From assembly GCA_040882605.1 (NCBI GenBank), contig JBBEAY010000064.1, positions 1 through 64,000 of the forward strand: 64,000 nt of DNA, written 5' to 3'. How positions within the stretch are numbered: the stretch's first letter is position 1; every line of letters starts with the position of its first letter. Below, in pieces: positions 58,748-64,000 of this stretch. The notes beneath the pieces were generated by a model. It did no database searches. It was given only the letters and a program-made list of their open reading frames with translations, and had not been told where the DNA came from. This stretch comes from JAOUEA01 sp040882605. Lineage in GTDB: Bacteria; Actinomycetota; UBA4738; HRBIN12. Made by a program: the position numbers and the translations under genes.

Positions 58748-59863
58748 CTAGTATCGAGCACTCCCGGCCGTGAGACCCAGCACCAGCTCGTTCAGGAGCA
58801 GCATGCCGCGTTCGGTGGGCACGAGTGACCCGGCGTCGTCGGTCAACAGGCCGCTCTCGAGGAACGCCTCCGCCCGATCGTCGTCGATCCAACTGGCGGG
58901 CACGCCTTCGAGGATGCGCAGACGCAGGAAGACCTCTTCGAGATAGGCGTCGCCGGCGTCGAGCGTCTCCGCGCCGCCGACCGGCAGCTCACCTCGTTCC
59001 ACCGTCGCCAGGTACTCCTCGGGCGGGCGGACGTTCCACCATCGGCGGTTGTCGCGGTGGGAGTGCGCGCCGGCGCCGACGCCGAGGTAGGGCTGTCGTC
59101 GCCAGTACCCCAGGTTGTGCTGACACTCGTATCCGGGCTTCGCCCAGTTCGAGATCTCGTAGTGGCCGTATCCGGCGTCGCCGAGCTTGGAACACGCCAG
59201 CAGGAACATGTCGGCTTGCACGTCGGGGTCTGGCGCCGGCACGTCGCCGCGGGCAACCGCGCGCCCGAGCGCGGTCGTGGACTCGATCGTGAGCGCATAG
59301 GCGCTCACGTGCTCCGGACCGAGCACGATCGTCTCTTCGAGTGTGCGTTCCCACGACTCGAGGGTCTCGGCGTGCGCGCCGTAGATGAGGTCGAGGTTGA
59401 CGTTGGAGTAGCCAGCGGCGCGCACGGCGACCCACGCCCGCCTGACGCTCTCGGGTGAGTGCACGCGCTCGAGCGCCTGCAACACCGCGGGGTCGAACGA
59501 CTGGGCGCCCATCGACAGCCGCGTGAATCCCGCCGAGTGCAGCGCAACGAGCGACGCCTCGTCGACCGTGTCAGGGTTCGCCTCGGTCGTGACCTCGGCG
59601 CCGGGCGCGACGTCGAACGATCTCCGAAGTTCCACCAAGAGCGAGCCGAGATCGCCGGGCGTCATCGTCGTCGGCGTTCCCCCGCCAAGGAAGACGCTCC
59701 CGACCTCGACGCCTTCCCACGCGGGCGCAGCTAGGGCGATCTCGCCGAGCAGCGCTCGCAGGTACCGGGGCTGCAGCTCGTCGAGCCCGGCGTAGGCGTT
59801 GAAGTCGCAGTAGCCGCATCGCGTGAGGCAGAACGGCACGTGCACGTAGATCCCGGCGCTCAC
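58748..59863 (-). CDS. hemW: Radical SAM heme chaperone HemW
   Basis: This 371-residue protein has the radical SAM cluster motif CLTRCGYCDF (CxxxCxxC), GGGTPTTM, and EANPDTVDEASL as in HemW, which hands heme to respiratory proteins; it is often misnamed coproporphyrinogen III oxidase. CDF (not CNF) after the cluster and the 371-residue length support HemW. Its ATG overlaps the lepA stop by 4 bp. Confidence 0.92.
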   Translation of the reverse strand: MSAGIYVHVPFCLTRCGYCDFNAYAGLDELQPRYLRALLGEIALAAPAWEGVEVGSVFLGGGTPTTMTPGDLGSLLVELRRSFDVAPGAEVTTEANPDTVDEASLVALHSAGFTRLSMGAQSFDPAVLQALERVHSPESVRRAWVAVRAAGYSNVNLDLIYGAHAETLESWERTLEETIVLGPEHVSAYALTIESTTALGRAVARGDVPAPDPDVQADMFLLACSKLGDAGYGHYEISNWAKPGYECQHNLGYWRRQPYLGVGAGAHSHRDNRRWWNVRPPEEYLATVERGELPVGGAETLDAGDAYLEEVFLRLRILEGVPASWIDDDRAEAFLESGLLTDDAGSLVPTERGMLLLNELVLGLTAGSARY

Positions 59864-61674
59864 TTCTTGCTCCTTGCAGAGTTCCCCTCATCTACGCGCA
59901 GCGCCTTGATGAACGCTTCCTGCGGTACGTCGACGCGGCCGACCCGGCGCATGCGCTCCTTGCCCTTCTTCTGGGTCTCGAGCAGCTTCCTCTTGCGGGT
60001 GATGTCGCCGCCGTAGCACTTGGCGAGCACATCCTTGCGCTTGGCCTTGACCGTCTCGCGGGCGATGATCTTCGAGCCGATCGCGGCCTGGACCGCCACG
60101 TCGAAGAGCTGGCGCGGGATGAGCTCCTTGAGCCGCTCGACCATCTGCTTGCCGTAGGTGAAGGACTTGTCGCGGTGCACGATCGTGCTGAACGCGTCGA
60201 CCGGCTCGCCGTGCAGCAGCACGTCGACTCGCACGAGATCGGCTTCCTGGTAGCCCCAAGGCTCGTAGTCGAGGCTCGCGTATCCGCGCGTGCTCGACTT
60301 CAGCTGGTCGAAGAAGTCGAAGACGATCTCGGCCATGGGCAGCACGTAGTGCACCTCGACCCGCTCGGGTGTGAGGTAGCTCATGTCGACCAGCTCACCG
60401 CGACGCTCCTGGCTGAGACCCAACACGGCACCGAGGTAGTCCGCCGGGGTGATGATCGTGGCGAACACGACCGGCTCCTCGGCCTTGTCGTAGTCGCCCC
60501 CCGGCGGCATATCGGTCGGGTTGTGCACGGTCGTCATCTCGCCGCCCTGGAACACGTGGAATTCCACGTTGGGCGCGGTCGCGATCAGCTCGAGATCGAA
60601 CTCGCGCTCGAGCCGCTCCTTCACGATGTCCATGTGCAGCAGCCCGAGGAATCCGCACCGGAACCCGAAGCCGAGCGCCCGCGACGTCTCGGGCTCGAAG
60701 TGCAGCGCGGCGTCGCTCAGCTTCAGCTTGTCGAGCGCGTCGCGCATGTCGGCGTAGTCGCTGCCGTCGGCAGGGAAGAGCCCCGACCACACCATCGGCT
60801 TCGGCTCGCGATAGCCCGGAAGCGGCTCGGTCGCGCCATGCTTGCCCGCAAGCGTGATCGTGTCGCCGACCTTCGCCTGGTGAACGTCCTTCAGGCCCGT
60901 GACGATGTAGCCGACTTCCCCGGGGCCGAGCTCGGGCACCGGCGTCGGCTCGGGCGCGTTCACGCCCGTCTCCTCGGCCTCACTCTCGACGCGGGTCGCG
61001 AACATGCGGATGCGGGCGCGCGACGCCAGCACTCCCTGCTGCACCCTCACGTACGTGATCACGCCGCGGTACGGGTCGAACATCGAGTCGAAGATCAATG
61101 CCTGCAGCGGCTTCGTGGGGTCGCCGACCGGCGCCGGCACGCGGTCGATCACCGCGGCCAACAGCGCGTCGACGCCCTCGCCCGACTTAGCGCTGATGTG
61201 CAGGATGTCGGCCGGATCGCAGTCGAGCAGGTTCGCGAGCTCTTTCGCGCGCTGCTCGGGCTCGGCGGCGGGCAGGTCGATCTTGTTGATCGCCGGCACG
61301 ATCACGAGGCCGGCGTCGCGTGCGAGGTGGTAGTTCGCGAGCGTCTGCGCCTCGAGGCCTTGGGCGGCGTCGACGAGCAGCACGGCGCCTTCACACGCTT
61401 CCAGCGAACGCGAGACTTCGTAGGTGAAGTCCACGTGGCCGGGCGTGTCGATCAGGTTCAGCTCATAGCCCTCGTGCAGCAGGCGCACCGACTGCGCCTT
61501 GATCGTGATGCCGCGCTCTCGCTCGATATCCATCTTGTCGAGGTACTGCGCGCGCATGTCGCGGTCAGCGACGGTGTGCGTGACTTCGAGCAGGCGGTCG
61601 GCCAGCGTCGACTTGCCGTGATCGATGTGCGCCACGATGCAGAAGTTGCGGATGTGGGAGGTGTCGGTGGTCAC
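59860..61674 (-). CDS. lepA: Elongation factor 4 (LepA)
   Basis: LepA is the translational GTPase that back-translocates stalled ribosomes. G1 AHIDHGKSTLADRL, G3 DTPGHVDF, G4 NKIDLP and the C-terminal LepA-specific tail (AIGSKIIARETVKAKRKDVL, KCYGGDITRKRKLLETQKKG) are all visible; 604 residues is normal. It starts at GTG 61674, divergent from rpsT, as is common in actinobacteria. Confidence 0.97.
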   Translation of the reverse strand: MTTDTSHIRNFCIVAHIDHGKSTLADRLLEVTHTVADRDMRAQYLDKMDIERERGITIKAQSVRLLHEGYELNLIDTPGHVDFTYEVSRSLEACEGAVLLVDAAQGLEAQTLANYHLARDAGLVIVPAINKIDLPAAEPEQRAKELANLLDCDPADILHISAKSGEGVDALLAAVIDRVPAPVGDPTKPLQALIFDSMFDPYRGVITYVRVQQGVLASRARIRMFATRVESEAEETGVNAPEPTPVPELGPGEVGYIVTGLKDVHQAKVGDTITLAGKHGATEPLPGYREPKPMVWSGLFPADGSDYADMRDALDKLKLSDAALHFEPETSRALGFGFRCGFLGLLHMDIVKERLEREFDLELIATAPNVEFHVFQGGEMTTVHNPTDMPPGGDYDKAEEPVVFATIITPADYLGAVLGLSQERRGELVDMSYLTPERVEVHYVLPMAEIVFDFFDQLKSSTRGYASLDYEPWGYQEADLVRVDVLLHGEPVDAFSTIVHRDKSFTYGKQMVERLKELIPRQLFDVAVQAAIGSKIIARETVKAKRKDVLAKCYGGDITRKRKLLETQKKGKERMRRVGRVDVPQEAFIKALRVDEGNSARSKK

Positions 61675-61757
61675 GGCTCACCCATGGTACGGGGGGGAAG
61701 TGGCGCTGCTCGGAGCGGGCAGTTCGCCGGGACCCGGCTGGTACGCTGGGCGGCCGA

Positions 61758-62030
61758 ATGGCGAACATCAAGTCACAGATCAAGCGGAACAAGCAGAACG
61801 AGGTGCGCCGCGAGCGCAACAAGGCGGTGCGCTCGACGCTGAAGTCCTCGCAGAAGCGCGTTCATGCCGCGATCGCCGAGGGCGACGCCGAGGCCGCGCA
61901 GGCGCGCTCCCGCGAGGTCAGCCGGGCGCTCGACAAGGCCACGAGCAAGGGCGTCGTGCACAAGCGCACGGCCGCTCGCCGCAAGAGCCGCCTCACGAAG
62001 GCCGCCAACGCGGCCGCCGCGGCCAAGTAG
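61758..62030 (+). CDS. rpsT: 30S ribosomal protein S20
   Basis: This 90-residue protein begins MANIKSQIKRNKQNEVRRE and is rich in Lys, Arg and Ala, with the S20 helices (KAVRSTLKSSQKRVHAAIAE, KGVVHKRTAARRKSRLTKAA). A TACGCT hexamer (61742-61747) lies only 10 nt before the ATG, so the mRNA may have a very short leader. It is convergent with holA and divergent from lepA. Confidence 0.96.
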   Translation: MANIKSQIKRNKQNEVRRERNKAVRSTLKSSQKRVHAAIAEGDAEAAQARSREVSRALDKATSKGVVHKRTAARRKSRLTKAANAAAAAK

Positions 62031-62035
62031 CGCCC

Positions 62036-62974
62036 TCAGCGAGCTGCGATCGCGACGACGAGCATCGGCATCGCGGTGTCGCCCGTCGCGCCCGATTTCA
62101 AGGCTCGATCGGTCTCGGTGACCCGGTCGTGCAGGCTGAGCAGCTCCTGCATCGAGAAGTTCCCGGCTTGCTGTTGATACCGCCTGGCCTGCCAGTCGAA
62201 CCTCAGCCCCGCCGCTTTGGCAAGGTCCGAGGGTGGCATGCGGTCGGGCAGGGCACGGACCCGGATCAGGTCGCGCAGGCGGCTCGACACGCCACCGAGC
62301 ACCTTCAGCGGGTCGTCGCCGCCTTCCTCGATCGAACGCCACGACCGGATCGCGCCGGCAAGGTCGCGAGAGAATGCCCGATCGCAGAGATCCCAGACCT
62401 TCTGCTCCCCCAGCCCGCGGAACTGTTGGGCGACGATCGCCGGCGTGATGCGCTGACCGGAGAATGCCGACGCGAGCTGTTGCAGCGCGGCGACGAGCTG
62501 CCCAGGCTCCTCGCCGAGGGTCTCGACGAGCGCGCGAGCAGCGGGCACCGAGAGATCGAGGTTCATGTCGCCGGCGCGGCGCGTGAGCCACGGCTCGAGA
62601 TCCTTTCTCTTGATCTCGACGTGCACCACGTCGCCCACCGGCTTCACCAGCTTGTCGAGCGCCGCCGGCGCCTTGCCCCGCTCGGCGACCTGGCAACAGA
62701 TCACGAGCTGGGCATCAGGGTCGGGGGCGCCGATGTACGCCGCGAGCTCGGCGGTCGCGTCCTTCGTGAGCGATCGGGCGTCGGAGATCATCAGCCCCCT
62801 CGGTTCGCCGAACAACGACGGGGTCGCGAGGTCCTGTAACTCGCGTCCCTGCCATTCCCCCGCGTCGACCTCGGTGGGGTGCAGCTCACCGAAGCGCGCG
62901 AGCGCCGCCTCGCGGAGCAGGAAGACGTCTTCTCCCCACAGCAGGGCGATCGAGGCCTGTGGCCGAGCCGGCAT
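62036..62974 (-). CDS. holA: DNA polymerase III delta subunit
   Basis: This 312-residue clamp-loader subunit has IALLWGEDVFLLREAALARF at the start, the middle ASQIVICCQVAE-like segment, and the C-terminal collar (LHDRVTETDRALKSG). Its order rpsT-holA-comEC is standard. It loads the beta clamp with HolB and DnaX. Confidence 0.92.
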   Translation of the reverse strand: MPARPQASIALLWGEDVFLLREAALARFGELHPTEVDAGEWQGRELQDLATPSLFGEPRGLMISDARSLTKDATAELAAYIGAPDPDAQLVICCQVAERGKAPAALDKLVKPVGDVVHVEIKRKDLEPWLTRRAGDMNLDLSVPAARALVETLGEEPGQLVAALQQLASAFSGQRITPAIVAQQFRGLGEQKVWDLCDRAFSRDLAGAIRSWRSIEEGGDDPLKVLGGVSSRLRDLIRVRALPDRMPPSDLAKAAGLRFDWQARRYQQQAGNFSMQELLSLHDRVTETDRALKSGATGDTAMPMLVVAIAAR

Positions 62975-63024
62975 GGGATCGATGCTACCGCGCTGCCGTG
63001 ACGCGCCGGCCAGCGCTCAGCCAG

Positions 63025-64000
63025 TCAGCGATCGCCGGATACGACCGGTACGCCGCTCTCGAACGTCACGGTGACCGTGCCGTGCTCGTCGGTGCGCCAC
63101 ACCGTCGACCCGGCCTCAGCGAGCGCGTCGAGCGTGGTGGGCACCGGGTGCCCGTAGGTGTTCTCCCCCACGCTCACGACCGCGACCGGCGCCGCGACCG
63201 CGTCGAAGAACTCGGCGATCGACGTCGCGGCGCCGTGGTGGGGAACCTTCAACAGGTCGGCGTGTAGGTCGAGGCCCTGGTCGGCTTCCTTCTCGAGGAG
63301 CCATTCCTGCGCGGGCTCCTCGGGCTCGGTCGCGAACAGCACGACGTCGTCACCCTGCACGAGCCTTATCACGAGCGCGTCGTTGTTGGTGTCGGACTCG
63401 GTGCCCGTGTAGCACACGTGCGGCGAGATCACGTCGAGGCGCACGTCACCCACGGTGAACGATTCCCCCGCCAACGGCGTGCGCATCTCGATGCCCTCGT
63501 CGGCGATGGCCCGCTCGAGATCGACCTGTAAGGCCGACGTCGACTCGCAGCCCGGCTGTAGAACGACCCCCACCTGGAAGCGCGCCAGCACCGACGGCAG
63601 CCCGACGATGTGGTCGGCGTGCGGATGACTCGCGACCACGACGTCGATTCGCTTGACGCCGAGCGCGGCCAACTCAGTGGCGACCAGATCCTCGTCTGGG
63701 CCGCCGTCGACGAGCATCGTCATACCCGCCGGCGTCGTCACGAGCGCCGCATCGCCTTGACCAACATCGAAGAAGCGAACGGTGAGCGTCGATGGAGGGC
63801 CGACCGAGGTTGCCGAGTTCCATACGAGCAGCGGCAGGCACGCGATGCCCGCGATCAGGGCGCGCCGGGACGGCTTCCACCCGGTGCGGAGCGCGATGGT
63901 GAGGGCCGCGACGAGGACGGCGCCCACGAGCAACACGAGAGGACCGCCTCGCGACGTGACGTGGGCGACCGGCGCGCGGCCGGCGATGTTCGCGATGAGT
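63025..64000 (-). CDS. comEC: ComEC/Rec2 competence protein, C-terminal part (cut by window edge)
   Basis: The reading frame is open to the right edge, so the N-terminal membrane part lies outside. Visible are the last membrane helices and the metallo-beta-lactamase-like domain: VRFFDVGQGDAALV, SHPHADHIVGLPSVL (HxHxDH) and KVPHHGAATSI. ComEC carries DNA through the membrane in transformation. Its presence next to holA is standard. Confidence 0.93.
   Translation of the reverse strand, partial: LIANIAGRAPVAHVTSRGGPLVLLVGAVLVAALTIALRTGWKPSRRALIAGIACLPLLVWNSATSVGPPSTLTVRFFDVGQGDAALVTTPAGMTMLVDGGPDEDLVATELAALGVKRIDVVVASHPHADHIVGLPSVLARFQVGVVLQPGCESTSALQVDLERAIADEGIEMRTPLAGESFTVGDVRLDVISPHVCYTGTESDTNNDALVIRLVQGDDVVLFATEPEEPAQEWLLEKEADQGLDLHADLLKVPHHGAATSIAEFFDAVAAPVAVVSVGENTYGHPVPTTLDALAEAGSTVWRTDEHGTVTVTFESGVPVVSGDR

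Noticed and set aside
61738..61757. Strong promoter for rpsT
   Set aside because: TACGCT is present, but the -35 region is weak and the spacing to the ATG is very short, so I note it only in the gene entry.

Overview
The window is GC-rich chromosomal DNA that most resembles an actinomycete-type (Actinomycetota) genome. The support is a minus-strand housekeeping backbone (comEC-holA, lepA-hemW, hrcA-dnaJ, HIT, phoH-ybeY-corC-cdd-era, recO-uppS, glyS, dgt-dnaG-rpoD), frequent GTG and TTG starts, a two-domain UppS/RecO/Era set, three ECF sigma systems, lipoprotein and Tat signal sequences, and many 4-bp start/stop overlaps. I cannot name the genus; a deep-branching or uncultured lineage is plausible because many proteins are recognisable only at family level.

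Layout. 1-4611: right-hand end of an integrated element (IS-like terminal repeats, two unknown genes, Rep, excisionase-like HTH, an unknown gene, tyrosine integrase) abutting the 3' end of a tRNA-Asn. 4802-9486: small membrane protein, rpoD, dnaG, a 14-bp tandem repeat, dgt. 9575-14059: envelope genes (DUF218 protein, lipoprotein, secreted propeller/SPOR-like protein, M15-type peptidase) and an FAD oxidoreductase. 14145-20829: ppdK, an ECF sigma factor with a large anti-sigma-like membrane protein, a vapBC toxin-antitoxin pair, a lone Rieske oxygenase. 20864-26803: lipoprotein metalloprotease, glyS, membrane-anchored sulfatase, uppS, recO.

26975-46186 is an accessory block that separates recO from era, which are usually close. 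It contains (a) a six-gene translationally coupled operon of ECF sigma, zinc-finger anti-sigma, ABC ATPase, two membrane proteins and a histidine kinase, in which the anti-sigma factor and the kinase share one membrane domain; (b) an McrB-like AAA+ ATPase with a nuclease-less DUF2357/McrC-like partner; (c) two aldehyde dehydrogenase family genes with deoC; (d) a carbohydrate locus: ABC importer, GH4 glycosidase, SIS protein, DeoR-type regulator and an amidohydrolase. 46290-47599 is a frameshifted PhoX-like gene.

47730-64000 is the backbone again: era, cdd, corC, ybeY and phoH joined by 4-bp overlaps (phoH carries a 360-residue class 3 intein with a LAGLIDADG endonuclease), HIT protein, dnaJ, hrcA behind a CIRCE operator, a zinc-ribbon membrane protein, an ECF sigma gene split in two frames followed by a membrane-tethered TolB-like propeller, hemW, lepA, rpsT, holA and the 3' end of comEC, which runs off the window. 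No stretch longer than about 300 bases lacks a gene; the largest gap is 32004-32267, which holds a perfect 11-bp hairpin. I saw no rRNA genes and no CRISPR array.
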